In this document: positions 36,892 through 50,437 of the stretch, piece after piece
Numbering within the stretch: the first letter of the stretch is position 1
Layout: each line of letters starts with the position of its first letter
DNA from: Clitoria ternatea
Lineage: Eukaryota; Streptophyta; Magnoliopsida; Fabales; Fabaceae
Reading direction: 5' to 3'
Assembly (NCBI GenBank): GCA_037962975.1
Contig: CM075675.1
Coordinates: 3,172,001-3,236,000, forward strand
DNA: 64,000 bases
The notes under the pieces: model-generated
Told to the model about the DNA's origin: nothing
Seen by the model: the letters and a program-made list of their open reading frames with translations, nothing else
Databases searched by the model: none
Translations under genes and position numbers: made by a program

Positions 36892-37560
36892 AGGTATTTT
36901 TGTATCTAAATGAATATGTATATGTGCAATTAAGTTTAAAATAATGATAATATAGGGATATGAGACAAATAGGTGAGTTTAAAATGAATTTAAATGGGAA
37001 ATAGTGGATTCTGTCTGATTCGTATCGTAGGAATGAATCGTAGCGTCAGGTTGGAAATTATGATCTGACGAGATAATCGAACAATTAGAGAAAAAGGTCT
37101 ACGGAGGTTTTATGGTTTCCGAATGGGACATGCAAAATATTTGAGGGTTACGATTCTTCGATTCTTAAATGTGTGCTACACATCCGTAGGCAAAGTTCAA
37201 GGGACGTATTTCCAGATGTCCAAGCAAGACTATGAACAGACATTCCACGAACACTTTCGGAAGCATTGATGAAGAGACACGAAGTTTTGAAGGGGAGGGA
37301 AATGAAGCACAAGAGGGAAACAAAGGGTTTCCAAAGAGACAGTTTAGGCAGAGGAGAAATGAGAAAAGAAAAGGGAAATGAAAAGCTTTAGAATAAATAA
37401 GGGTTTTGGTCCCAAGACAGATCCATTTAATGATTACAGCTCAGTAAGGAATATGCCCAGATTTAAAAATTAAAAAATAATAAAGGAAATAATAAAAAAT
37501 GGTAATTAGGAAGAGATTTTTGAAGGGAAATCAGGATTCACCACAGTGACACTTGTTAAA
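36892..37560 (+). mobile_element. Gypsy (Tekay-like) LTR fragment, 3' truncated
   Basis: Starts TGTAACATCCAGGTATTTT, almost the same terminus as the solo LTR at 45094. The following 650 bases are non-coding. No matching GTTACA end appears, so the fragment is truncated and its right limit is approximate. Confidence 0.5.
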
Positions 37561-38068
37561 TTCCACTATCTATAAACTAGTTTTTATAATATATTAAGAT
37601 TTATGGACCAATACTATATTAACTACTAGCAATTACCCCTTTATCTTAAAATTCAAAATCTTAATTGAGTGTCCATGGTCCTTTCAAATGATGCTATACA
37701 TATCTCATCGAGAGTATATACATATTTTCAACTTAAAAAAACTGTAAATAAAGAAGTGCCTTATTTCTATTTGGTACAAATGCTTTCACCACATCTTCTG
37801 GTATTTACTAATGCTCTCTAAAATTAAGAAAAAAAATCATAAAGAGAAAAAAAAACAATGGAAATAATTTCTCAATGTTAAAAGAGATTTTTATCTCTTC
37901 AGCAAAAAAAAAATCTCCTTACATACTGTTGTTATAAGCAGTTTTAAGCAATTTGAGTTGGATGATGTGTCATGTGAATTGACTGTTCATATGAATACAT
38001 GAACATTCTTGTGGTGCTTCTCATGCAAGACAATAACAAATCCTACTTTAAGTGACTTGAATTTGTTT

Positions 38069-40394
38069 TCAGTTTCTCTCTTTTCTCATTTTCTCTATCT
38101 CTTCTATTCTGATCAACACTAGACTCATTTTTGGCCTGTTCTCTGGTGTCATATCTGTACACTCTAGAGCTAACTCTGTTAGCTTCAGCATTGCATCATG
38201 CCCTTCTTTTTCTGCTATTATTTCCAAGTCCAATATATCTGTGGACCAATCATTGTTCACCACTGTCCTTACCCAATCAGAAAGATCACTGCTTGATTCC
38301 TCAATCCCACCTAAGATTTGGCCAGGAACTTTGCCAGTTATTACCTCTAGCATGATGATACCAAAGCAATACACATCAGCTTTGTGTGTCAACCTCTTCC
38401 CTTTAACAAATTCTGGTGACCTTCTTATGACTAACTTTTCTGCATTCTTCTTAGCTGGGAGTAGAGGCAAGAAGCCATAGTTTGTTAGCTTGGAATGGTA
38501 ACCTTTGCTATCTTGGTGGATTAGTACATTGGTTGATTTGAGGTTGGCATGAGGTACTTTTTGAGAAGGCAAAGAATGATGAAGGAAAGCTAGACCATTT
38601 GCTATGTCTTTGATAATAGCCAACCTTGTGGTCCAATCAAGAGGTATTCTGCCAATTCCTCTACCCTCTAGCACCATCATAATATGAACGTTAGTGTATT
38701 AATCTAGGCCAGTTCGGAGTGGTTGTAAATTTTTGGTTTTGAAATGTAATTTTGTAAATAAAACTTGTTCATATGAAATAGTTTTATTTCATTTTTAACA
38801 CATTTTTAAAACAGTTTGAAACTATATTTCAAAACCATTAAAATTGGTTTTTAGTTTTAAGTTTTCAAATATCCTTTGGATTTTTCAAAAAAAAAAAACT
38901 TCGAACTAAAAACTAAAAGTCATGCCGAATAGGATGTTAGTTATCTTGTGTGTTAAGGAAGGAAAGAATCAAAACTAACCATGTAGGAGTTCAAACAAAG
39001 TGCCATCAGAGACAAGTTCATATATGATCAACTTTTGCTCCTCTGAGTAATAGAAGGAGATGATTTCTACTAGATTTTCATGCTTCATTTGTCCTAGTAA
39101 CTGCATCTGCTGGAGAAATTCCTTCTTTCTCAACTCATTCATGTGGCTAAGTCTCTTCACTGCAACAACAGTACCAGCTTCAAGTGTTGCTTTGTATGTA
39201 ATGCCTAAGTTGCCTCTTCCTAGCACTTCTGCTGATGCCCTTAGCAAATCATCCAAGTCAAAAACTGGCAATTTCTTGTTGGAAAATTCCAACTGGCCTA
39301 ATCTTTGAGAATCTTCAGTGTTCCCTGCATATGACACCATCTTCTTTGCCCATGCTCCAAAAACATACCCTATAACAGAAATACAAAAAAATCTAGAACA
39401 ATTAGAACAAGCTGTTAAGAAAATCAATGTTAGGAATGACATGTATAAAAACTATAAGTTATATCTTACTAGCTGAATCATTTCTTCTTGATTCTCTTCC
39501 TCTTGCTTTTCTTTTAGGAAACAAGAAAGCAATTATGATAAGAGAAACAAGAAACAGTGCAGCTCCAGCACCAATCAAAGCAATGGTCCATACTTGAAGT
39601 CTCTTTTTATTTTTTTCCTCTGAAGGGCTTGGTGGAACAACAAAGGGAGGTGGTGCAGAAAATGGAGCTGGAGATGGGGAAGGAGGCACAAAAGGACATA
39701 ACTTATCCAATGGCTTTCCACAAAGATCTGAATTATTATCAAATGAACTCTCTGGCAACCTTTGGAGCACAGAAGTTTCAGGAATTGGACCTGACAAATG
39801 GTTGAATGACACATTGAAAACGCTCAATGATGGTTGATCAAAAGGTGGAATTTCACCATCTAAGTAATTTTCTTGCAGCTCCAACACATGCAGACTAGGA
39901 AGTTCCACATACTCCACAGGAATTGACCCTGAGAAATGATTCAATGAGACTAAAACTTGTTCCAAAAACATCAAATTCTTGAGGCTTGGAAGTGATCCAA
40001 AAAGTGCATTGTTTCTGAAGTCAAGAAAGCTCAAGAAGGTTATGCTTTGAAGGAAAGTAGGAGGCAAAAAACCAACCAGGTTAACACCTTCAAGAACAAT
40101 ACTCACAACATGCCCATTTGAACAAGTGATACCAAACCATTTACTTTCACTGTCTATACAAGGAGGACCTGTCCAATTCCCATGTAAATCAAAAGAAGAG
40201 TTCAAAGAATCCCTCATGAGAATCAAAGCATCTCTTTCTCCTGGATAAAAATCTCCAATCCCAATCTCAATACACAAGACCATCATGTTCAATGATACAA
40301 ACAACAAGACCACATAGGAAAAGCTTATGTTAAAGACCAAACTCATGATGTTGGATAAAATCATAAAATTTCCAAAAAAAATCCAACTTGACAT
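38069..40394 (-). CDS. LRR receptor-like kinase, probable pseudokinase (LRR-III type, three exons, 637 aa)
   Basis: Exons 40394-39470, 39369-38980 and 38667-38069 join in frame to 637 residues. A hydrophobic N-terminus (about 1-46) is followed by an LRR N-cap (DALILMRDSLNSSFDLHGNW), about four or five LRRs, a Pro-rich juxtamembrane stretch (PSPSPAPFSAPPPFVVPPSP), a transmembrane helix near 268-292 and a kinase-like domain. The glycine loop GRGNLGITYKA (359-369) and Lys380 (VAVKR) are present. The catalytic loop reads HANLKSTN (478-485), lacking the HRD aspartate, and the DFG site reads NYG (501-503), lacking the metal-binding aspartate. The alpha-C glutamate position appears to be Gln. This architecture fits LRR-III members annotated as probable inactive receptor kinases, which likely act as scaffolds at the plasma membrane. 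Ligand and partner are unknown. Confidence 0.88.
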
Positions 40395-41073
40395 GGGTTT
40401 GTAACCAATCCAAGCAGTGTGAATTGTGTCATATATTACCCTCTTTTGTCTCTAATAATTTTACACTTTGACGAAGTTGACAAGGTAAAGTTGAGCTTAG
40501 AATGCTGATCATTGTGTTGGACATGAGCGGTCTGAACAAGGTTTTGCATTTTCTTTGTCATTATTATATTATATTATATAGTTTTGAATATATTAATATA
40601 TTAATCATAGTGATGTAAGATGACAGCTTTAATACATGATCAACGACAAAATTTCTATACAGTTCATAGATAGCAGATAGCAGAGGAGTTCAAATTCTAT
40701 CATGTAAATAAAAAGTGTTGTTGGGAGAAGTAAAACCCAATTAGATAATCTCTACACTTCAAGGAATTAATTTTCAAATATTATTTTATGGAGACAATTG
40801 GATTTTTTTTTTTAAAATATTATATAGGATCGTATGCATGATACATTGATCATTATTATTTTTTATTTGATAACTGAGTTGTTCAAGAATAAAAAATATG
40901 CTTGTTGTTTCAAATATAGTCACTTCGTGGGAAGCAAAGAATGTCAATGATCAATAATTTGGACATTTTTTTCATGGTTCCTTACCCTGTCTTCCTTATT
41001 ATTATTTTTATGCAATTGTTTGTTCCAACACTCAAAATGCATATTTTCTTCATCTTGGTGGTTGGATATGGCA

Positions 41074-41122
<49 letters not shown>

Positions 41123-43339
41123 TGTGGTTGGTATTGGTAGAGTATATAGCATGCATGATTGTTAATTTGTTACATACACCAATATAGTTTTGGAGACATA
41201 ATTGTATTTACATTATTTATCTGAATCAATTTCAGTTCTAAAAATGTTACATTATATGAGTTACATAACTTCTAACTAATTTAAACAGATTAAGAAATTA
41301 ATCAAAATTGGTTAATACCTTTGAATATATTAAAAAAATTAAACTTTCTAAAATTACTCTAATTTAAATAGCCAACTATTGTTTGGAAAGTAGGAAAAAA
41401 AACTAATAAACTGTATATTAATCGAACAAGATATAACTATAGAATAATTTGAAAAGAAAAATTCATAGATTTTATAAAGATTTAAAAAATGATTTGTAGT
41501 AAGAAAGAGAGTCATTATTATCAGTTTCATTTGACCTTAACTACGAATTTTGTTAACCATCCGCTGCAAAAAACCAAAGATAGTGTCTTAAAAATATTAA
41601 AAGATTTTTATAACTGGCTCAAAGAGCTTTTTCAAACGTATCTTTTTTTTAAAAAAAAAAGTGTAATACTATAAGGTATTCATTGTAAATTACGTTGTTT
41701 AATTTTTTTATTATTTTGTAAGTAATTCGATGAATGAGACTACAAATTACTTTATATATAAAATAATAATTAAACCTTTCAATACCCTTTATTTTGAAAA
41801 CATTATTACTAAAATTTAATCATTATTTAAGTTTTTTTTATCCCTTCTAAAAATAAATATATTTAATATAAATATAAATTAAATTCAAAATTCACAAGTT
41901 ATTAAGGCTGCTGCTAATCAATAATTGTGGAATGCATTCGCAAAGGTGAAAAAATAAAGGTTTCGTGGAAGATAAACTAAACCATTGATTAGTTGCCAAA
42001 ATTAAAAACCATTGATAATTGGCGACGGATTCGTGAGTACGCATGCTATTTAATTAATTAATCTGATCATGCCATCACTTCAGCCGATAATTGGGCTACA
42101 GAATCAATTTCACATTTCTCTCTCTGTTTTGTTGTACGGCTCTTGTTAAATTGAATAAACACTAATTCTATGAAATTTTTTATAATAAATATATCAATCT
42201 TAGAATCCTTTTCTATGTAATTAACAATATGTCTTTAAGAATGTCAAATCTTTGAGATTAGCTGTTTATATTTTTTTTTCCAATAATGTCAAATCTTCTG
42301 TCTTAATGATCCCTTTCAAGGCTTTGATTTTGTTTTTTTTTCTCAGAAGTACGTTTGTTTCCTTGTAGCCCTTTTTTTTTTTTTACTTCTTGTAATTAGT
42401 TTTTAAAAAAACCAAGAAATCCAAATTTAAGTGTCTTTGAATATGAGCTTATTAAAAACATGCTCAACACACCTAAGCATACCATTAAATGTGAAACCCA
42501 TCATAATTGATTTGTGATTTGGTCGAATATGGGTTAACATATTAACTGTTCAAATTATATCATTTCGACAATCACCTGAAATTCTTATTTCTCACCTTTA
42601 CTTAGGGTTTACATCTTATCTATCTGTTCAAATTACCACAAGCTAATTAATAGGTTCTCTTTTAGGTCTTTATCCCCTTATGGTCTGATGATTACTTAAG
42701 AACTTTCATAAAATTATCTTAGAACCTATAATGATTAAATTAAGAAATAAAATATCAAATTAGATTTTGAAAAAAATCAATTACATAATCACCAAGATTC
42801 CTCGAGGGAAACTAGAAACAAACAGGAACTACTCATTCATGCTAAAAGAAAAACCAAAGATAAGACTAAACTGACACTTACATCCTCAATCCAAATATAA
42901 CTTTACATTTTAGTCCTCAAACGTAAAAATTATGCAATAACATAATCAATCATAAAAACGTCATTTAGTTATGTCCCAACCATAACTCCTCAAATGGAGT
43001 TAATTTTCACATACGTATCACATTAAATGACATGGGGACTTTTACATTGGTTGGACAACACCGTTTGAAGGGCTCTAATTGGGGGTTATTAGCCTCTACC
43101 GAAACAACTACCCACAATTGACATGATACCGAAAAAAGAACCTTCATCCACCATCACCTTTTTCTTGTCCATTTCCTTAACCCAAATACATATACATCTA
43201 CTTATATACCAGCAAAGTACCTTTACCTTTTTTTTCCTTTGATTAGGGAGCATCTTTGAAACCAAGCATAAAAGCTCATCAAATGATTTAAGTTAATACG
43301 TGCATCTAATACCACTAACATCTGGCGTGTACATTCGTG
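40395..43339. other. Upstream of the LRR-RLK, gene-free
   Basis: AT-rich DNA without a supportable gene. It contains an (AAT)n microsatellite and several poly-T runs. Sequence at about 42880-43080 resembles dispersed intergenic repeats, but no element borders were found. Confidence 0.4.
41074..41121. repeat. (AAT)n microsatellite, about 16 units
   Basis: Uninterrupted AAT/ATA triplets over 48 bases. It produces a spurious poly-Leu open frame on the minus strand. Confidence 0.95.
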
Positions 43340-44314
43340 AAAATGTTTGAATTTGGGATTATGCTCTTGCTTTACAACCACTAACTTGTGATGTATAAAA
43401 TTTTCTAATACTCCTATTTTTATGGATGGTTGTATGAAATTTGTAGTTGTTACAACCAATTTTTATTGCAATGGAAAATAAATAACCATGGTTAAAGTTT
43501 GAAATATCTCAATGGAATATTTCAATTTTGTTAAGTAACCATTGAGGTGAAATGTAAACATTGTAATATTTTGGGGCACCCTATAATTTCTCTTGTAAAA
43601 TAGAATGGATTGTAATAAACCTAAATCTTTAGGGAGCCACTTGGGGTAGTTGTTTTTTAAATTTAGAGTTTAGTGTAGCATTTACCTTAATAATTGTCAT
43701 AATCCATCACTTTTCTTATTATACTTTAAACATTTTTCTTATCATAAGATAACATGATAAGATAACTTATCATGATCCTGTTATCTTGTCCATTAAAGGA
43801 AGCTTAAAAATGGTAAACTTTTCTTGTAAGTGAACATATTTACTATATTTTTATTTTTATAATCTAATAATTATATGTATTAGGAGAAAATTTAACTAAT
43901 TTTAATGACATAAACATGCTTGAGGTTAACAATATATATAGATAATAACCTTTTAAAGCACTAAAACCATTTTAATCAACCAAAAACAAATGCATTCATG
44001 ATATAAAATTTGAAATAAAAAACAAATGCATTCATGATATAAAATTTAAAGAGCTGAAGGTGCCGCTTCATATATGACTCAATGGTTCTTTTTTATTTTT
44101 ATAAATACATTTATAACAAATTTCTAAAAATGTTTGAATTTAAGATTACGCACTATGTTGCATATAAATTTTCTCATATTCATGTTTTATGGGAGCTTGC
44201 ACAAAATTTATAGTTGTTACAAGTAATTTTTTTTTTGCAATAAAAAATAAGTAACCATGGTTTATATTTGAAATATCCCAACAAAATACTCCGTAATTAT
44301 TGAGGTGGAATGTA

Positions 44315-44681
44315 ATTCGTCTCTAAATATAACACCCTTTTACCTAATTCACACATATTAAGAAAGTTGGTTAATTTAATTAAAATTATTAAATTTGTTT
44401 GAAATTTGTATTAGTCTTCCAAAATTGCCCTTAAAGTGATTATCACTCATCATTAAATTTTCTGCACTTATTCTCTATTTACTACCAAATTATCATTGGA
44501 GAGTTAAATAATCTAATTGAGGTATGTCATTTATTATTATATTGATTCCAATAAATGCTATACATTAATAGGGTATTTAGGTCAAAAGAAATAATTAATG
44601 ACATTGAAATTTGAAAGAGGGTCTTATATTAAGGAATAAATTTTTTTCTAAAAATAGTCTTATATTTAGGGACATAGGTAG
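44315..44681. mobile_element. Stowaway-like (Tc1/Mariner) MITE, about 367 bp, inside the array
   Basis: The left end carries CGTCTCTAAATATAA and the right end TTATATTTAGGGACA, an inverted pair (GTCCCTAAATATAA). TA dinucleotides lie at both junctions (44313-44314, 44682-44683). Other array copies lack this insert at the same point. A partial second terminus (GAGGGTCTTATATTAAGG near 44615) suggests nesting or duplication of one end. Confidence 0.6.
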
Positions 44682-45036
44682 TAATATTTTAGGGCCCTTT
44701 GTAATTTCTCTTGTAAAATGAGGTGGGTTAAACCTAAACCTGAAGGGAGCCCTTAAGGGGAGGAGCGTAATTGTTTTTAAATTTGGGATTGTTGTATTTT
44801 CAAATCTGAAGGGTGGATTATAATGGACAACTTTTCTCATTGTATAATTTTCTTTTAAGATAACCTAATTAGATAATTTATCATGGTTTTATTATATTCT
44901 ACCAAACAAATATTAAAAGTGCTAATTTTTTCTTGTAGAATAACATATTTATTGTATTTTATATTTTAAATCTAATAATTATATGTATTATGAGAAAATT
45001 GTATTGCATTTAATGACTTAAATACGGTTGAGGTTA

Positions 45037-45070
<34 letters not shown>

Positions 45071-45359
45071 ATAACCTTTTAAAGCACTAAATCTGTAACA
45101 TCCTAAAAATTTTATTCTCATGTATAATCATTTTGATTTAGACCATCAATGATATTATCCATTTTATCTCAACTTTCTACATAAATTTTTGGTTAGGACA
45201 ACATCTTCAATTTAACATTTTACCATGGTAAATAATTTTAACTTTATACCTTTGGTAAAAGTTAATCAAATAATTTACTACCTATTTCCTTAGTTATTAA
45301 TTTCCTTGGCTTTTCCAATTACTCTCATCAAATTGCCACATACTCCACTCAAAATGCGT

Positions 45360-45728
45360 CATCTTGTACACATTTTAATTGTTAGTTAGAGTCCGAATTT
45401 GGAAATGTGTCCAACTACAAAGTTGTTCCTCTTTTTCTTATCTTTCCAACAAGACCAAATTTGTTAAATTCCATTAAGATATGAGAGAGATATGTCCAAA
45501 ATACCGAAACAGTGTCAGAATTGATATTTTATTTCAATCATATCATCTTGTACATATTTTAATACCTTGTTAGAGTCCGAATTTGAAAAAGTCGTAAACT
45601 ACAAAGTTGTTCCTCGTTGTCTTAGCTTTCCAACAAGACCACATTTGTTAAAATCCATTAAGATATGAGAGAGATATGCCTAAAATACCAAAACAGTGTC
45701 AGAATTGATATTTACTTCAATCAAACAA
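45360..45728. repeat. Two-copy tandem repeat, unit about 184 bp, inside the solo LTR
   Basis: ATCTTGTACACATTTTAAT at 45361 recurs as ATCTTGTACATATTTTAAT at about 45545. Each is followed by GAGTCCGAATTTG, CTACAAAGTTGTTCCTC, TTTCCAACAAGACCA and AAACAGTGTCAGAATTGATA. Confidence 0.85.
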
Positions 45729-46190
45729 ACTACATTATGTAGGCTGCGGAAATGGTCAACAATCCAGCTCATTTTTCTCACCTAAAACCTCCATTATCAC
45801 CATAATTCATGCACCTAACATCCCACTACAATCCCATTATGAAAATCTTGTCCCCCACTTGTCATTTACATCATTAAATCAACACTACATCTTGTTCCCA
45901 AGTCTGAATTCCTAGAACAAGCTAAAGTTAGTGAAGTCTCTCTCTTATTTTCTTTCACTTTCTCCATCAATTTCACTCTTGATCTGAAGCTAGGACAATA
46001 ATACAACACTTTCAACCACTTTAGGAACCTCCATTAAGGTAAGAGGGGACAGGGTTGTGTATATATTTTGAATAAGTATAGCAAAAGTTATAGCCAAAAT
46101 ACTACAACATGTTCGTGTGAAAGATTTATCCTTTGTTTTGTGTATATATTGATTTACTGGGAACTGTACGTGCATAATCAGCCTTGGATG

Positions 46191-47010
46191 TCTTCATGAA
46201 AGTTGTAGATAATTAAGTTGTGGATCTTTATAAAGTGGTTTCACATTAAAATAATTTTTGTAGCTCAAGTTATACTCATAATACTGAAGTATGTACAAGC
46301 TGTAAATCTGTGAACTTGAAATCCGTATCTTATTGTTAAAATTGGGCATTTTGTAGTAAGAATTAGTGATCAGTGTCTTCATGAAAGTTGTAAATCTTTT
46401 TGTTATGTGAATTTTGAGACCTGAACCGATTGATTTGAGTATATGTAGCAAAAGTTATAGCCAAAATACTACTGTATGTCCGAGTGAAAGATTTGCTTCA
46501 TGTTTAGTGTATATTTTGATATGCTGGGAATTATACATGCATAATGAGCCTTAGATGTCTTCATGAAAGTTGTAGATAATTAAGTTTTGGATTTTTAGAA
46601 AGTGGTTTCACATCAAAATAATTTTTGTAGTTCAAGTTATGCTCAAATTACTGAAGTATGTGCAAGCTGAAATTCTGAAATTCTGGAATTTTGGAAATCC
46701 GAATCTTGTTTTCAATACTGGGAATTTTGTGGTATGAATTAGTTGTTTGAGTCTTCATGAAAGTTGTAGATAATTATGTTAAGAGTATTTTAGAACTGGT
46801 TGCATGCAAAAATCATTTTTGTAACTCCAGAAACACTGAAATTACTAATATATGTACGTTTTGAAAAACTCACCTTGAGGCAGTGTGGTATTTCATGAAT
46901 AAGTAATATTTCTGTTCGGAATTTGAAACTGTGTTCTTCATGAAAGTTGTAGATAATTGTATTATTGAGCTATAGAAAGTGGAATCACCTAAAAAGGAGT
47001 TGATTTGCCC
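46191..47010. repeat. Five-copy degenerate tandem repeat, unit about 185 bp, inside the solo LTR
   Basis: TCTTCATGAAAGTTGTAGAT (with single changes) starts near 46191, 46376, 46558, 46752 and 46935, spacings 185, 182, 194 and 183. The rest of each unit shares GTGGTTTCACATCAAAATAA and GCAAAAGTTATAG-like words. Confidence 0.85.
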
Positions 47011-48785
47011 ATGTTATGACTATTTTGCTAATGTATGTTGCTGTTGGGGATGCTGAAAGTCACTTAGAATGGCTATTTTGAAAGAAAATGATATTTTCTC
47101 TATGTATAAAAATTATTTATTAAATTATTGAGTGATTATGAATTATTATAAATGTTGTTGAGTATCATACAGTTTGTATATTGTGATGGTGAATAATTAT
47201 GAATGACATAATTAATATATATGTACATGAATGCCTTGTGGTTATTGACATATGTGGTTGAAACAGTAAATCCATGATTTTGTGAATTATTATGTGTATT
47301 GTGTTCCTTGAGGACTTGTAGTATCCAAGAGGTTTTGGAAATGTGGATATCATGGTATGTTAAAAGAATTAAAGGCATTCATGCATCATAAGCATTCGGA
47401 CGCACCATGGAATTTAGGGGTTCCATGATTGCCTACCCTGGTGGGGGGTTACTCTATGATGAGTTAAGCCCTATTATGTTGTGTGCCATGGAGTGTAGGG
47501 ATTCATGGTTTATGCAGAAGTCCTACTTATGATATTGTGTACTTCGGTACTTAAGCGCCATGAAGTATAGGGATTCATGGTATATGCTAAAGCCCTATTT
47601 GTGTCTCTGAGACTTTTACTGCAGTATTCCCACCAAGACCAAATGGATCCAGCATGACATCATTTGACTAATTAAAGATCTATTAATGGACTTGTTTGGC
47701 ATATTCATCATATCATTATGAATTGTTGATTGTGTTTGTGCAATTTTATCTATTTTATATTTATTCTATATTCTGTCTCACTCTTACATTAATTTTTACA
47801 GTGAATGACACGCAGAATGCAGAGTGATGCCATGATGGATGTCTATTTGTTTTATTACCTGAACTTTGAATTTATGGGTTGTAATAAATATAATATGTCA
47901 TGTACCATTATCTTCACAATCGTTTCCGCTACTTAAATATTTTCTTGAATTTAATTATTCACGACTAGTATGTATGATAATTTTTCCGCTGTTATTAATT
48001 GTTATATAAACTCTGAATTAAATTTATAATTTTTAAAATGATCTTTCGAAAAAGCAAAAAATTTACTCGAAAATTTTAATCCACGTTTCGGGGCGTTACA
48101 AAATCTGTTTTAATCAACTAAGAATAAATACATTCATGATATAAAATTTAAAGTGCTAAAAGTGGTGCTTCATATAATTCTAATGATTTTTTTATTTTAT
48201 AAAATACATTATAATAAAATTGAGAAAATATTTGAATTTGAAATTGTTCACTCATTTTATAATTGACTAACACGTGATATATAAATCTTTCGATATTCCT
48301 ATTTTTATAGGGGTTTCATGAAATTTATAGTTGTTACAGCCAATCTATATTGCCATGGAAAATAAGTAACCATGGTTAAGGTTTGAAATATCCCAACTTA
48401 ATATTCAATTTTTTAAAGTAACTATTGAGGTGAAATGTAAACATTGTAATATTTTGGGGCTCCTTGTAATTTTTCTTGTCAAATACGATAATTGTAATAA
48501 ACATAAACCTTAAGGGAGCCCCTTCAAGGAAGTGTAATTGTTTTTTAAGTTTGGGGTTTAATGTGGTAATTACAAACCTGAAGGGTGGGTTGTTTGATTT
48601 ACCCTAATAATTATCATAATGGACCGTTTTTCTTATCATATTCTAAGCATTTTTCTTATGATAAGATAACATAATAACATAACTTATCATATTATATTTA
48701 TTGTATTTTTTATTTTTTAAATCTAATAATTATATGCATTATGAGAATAATTTATTTTTTAATGATTTAAACATGGTTGGGGTTA

Positions 48786-48788
<3 letters not shown>

Positions 48789-48832
<44 letters not shown>
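48789..48832. repeat. (TA)n microsatellite, one of several at the same place in each array unit
   Basis: A run of about 22 TA repeats. Equivalent simple tracts occur at 45038-45063, 51268-51313 (CT then TA) and 51893-51926, each at or near the same position of its array unit. Confidence 0.9.
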
Positions 48833-48835
<3 letters not shown>

Positions 48836-49959
48836 TACCTTGTAAAACACTATATTCATTTTACTCAACCAAGAATGAATACATTCATAATATAAAATTT
48901 GAAGTATTGAAGGTGCTGCTTCATAGGATTCTAATGATTATTTTTTGTTTTTTATAAATACATTTATAATAAAATGATGAAAATGTTTGAATTTGGGTTT
49001 GCGTACATGTTTTATATCATGCAGCGTATAAAGTTTCTCATGTTCCTTTTTTATGTGGATTTCATGAAATTTATAGTTGTTACAACCAATTTCTATTTTA
49101 ATGGTAAACAAGTAACCATTATTAAATTTTGAAATATCCCAACAAAATATGTCAATTATGTTCAGTAACTAGTGATGTGGAATGTAAACATTGTAATATT
49201 TTAGGGCTCCATTGTAAAATAAGGTAAGTTGTAATAAAGTTAAACCTTAAGGGAGCCCATAGGGAGGAGTGATAGTTTTTTATGTTTGGGGTTTAGTGTA
49301 ATATTTACAAACTTGAGGGTTGTTTAATTCACCCTAATAATTATCATAGTAGAATACTTTTTTTTGTTGTATCCTAAACATTTTTCGTATCATAAGATAA
49401 CTTATGATCTTGTTATGTTGTCTACTAAATGTACCTTTAAATGGTAATTTTTTTTGTAAATAACATATTTATTATATTTTTATTTTTATAATCTAATAAT
49501 TGTATGCATTACTAGAAAATTTTATGGTTTTTAATGACTTAACATGGTTAAGGTTAACTGTATATATAATAATAATCTTTTAAAGCTTAATCAACCAAGA
49601 ACGAAAACATCCATGATATAATATTTGAAGTGTAGAAGGTGTTGCTTTATATGGTTTTAATGATCATATTTTTATTTTTATAAATACATTTATAATAAAA
49701 TTATGAAAATATTTAAATTTGAAATCGTGCACTTGTTTTACAATCACTAACATGTATAAATTTTCTCATACTCCATTTCTTGTGAGGGGTAACACAAAAT
49801 TTATAGTTGTTACAACAAATTTTTGTTGTAATGGAAAATAAGTAACCAACCATTGTTAAGGTTTGAAATGTAACGCCCCGGCCGTTTTTTAGGAATGAAC
49901 GACTCTCCCCACAAACCAACACGAGACCTTTCCAATGTGCTTTGTCCTCAATCACACAC

Positions 49960-50075
49960 TTCTCAAGAACTTCCCAGGAGGTCACCCATCCCAGAATTAC
50001 TCTAAGTTAAGCACGCTTAACTTTTGAGTCCTTATGTGATGGGCCACCGAAAAGGCTAATGCATTTGTTGGTATA
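49960..50075 (-). promoter_or_regulatory. 5S rRNA-like domain in the 3' LTR of Cassandra
   Basis: On the minus strand the domain keeps the pol III internal control region of plant 5S genes: AAGTTAAGCGTGCTTAAC (A-box region) and GGATGGGTGACCTCCTGGGA (C-box). Flanking 5S positions are diverged, so it is not a functional rRNA gene. It lies in the same orientation as the element. Confidence 0.85.
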
Positions 50076-50437
50076 GGTAGTACGAATGCATTCCTTTAAG
50101 CTATCCTCGACTGTATAGTCCCATACCTATACAGTCTTTGGACCCCTCTCATTTTGGTATGTATTCGGTTCATTAATGTGTCCCTCCCACTGGAATCCTA
50201 CCAAAAGCCGCTCCTTGTCTGTGCCTATGCACTGACGATCACTCCCCGCCCTCAACAGCGTTGGGATATCACATGCCCACCAGCTTCCACCTGGTGCGTC
50301 CCCGAACCATACCGTACTAGGAGAGACTAGGCTCTGATACCACTGTAATGCCCCGGCTGCTTTTCAGGAATGAACGACTCGCCCCACAAACCAACACGAG
50401 ACCTTTCCAATATGCTTTGTCCTCAATCACACACTTC

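Larger units (their letters stand above)
45094..48100 (+). mobile_element. Solo LTR of a Tekay-like gypsy element, 3007 bp
   Basis: The segment starts TGTAACATCC and ends GGGGCGTTACA, mutually inverted termini, and is flanked by perfect 5-bp duplications AAATC (45089-45093 and 48101-48105). Other array copies read uninterrupted AAATCTGTTTTAA at this site, which gives the empty site directly. No gag-pol, primer-binding site or second LTR is inside, so it is a solo LTR left by recombination. The region 47390-47640 (GCCATGGAATTTAGGGGTTC and related repeats, CCTGGTGGGGGG) fits the 3' part of long chromovirus LTRs. Two internal tandem arrays are listed separately. Orientation is uncertain because the termini are near-palindromic; plus is inferred from terminus form. 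Confidence 0.85.

Noticed and set aside
40944..41156. 70-codon minus frame with a long Leu run
   Set aside because: The leucines come from the (AAT)n microsatellite read in reverse.
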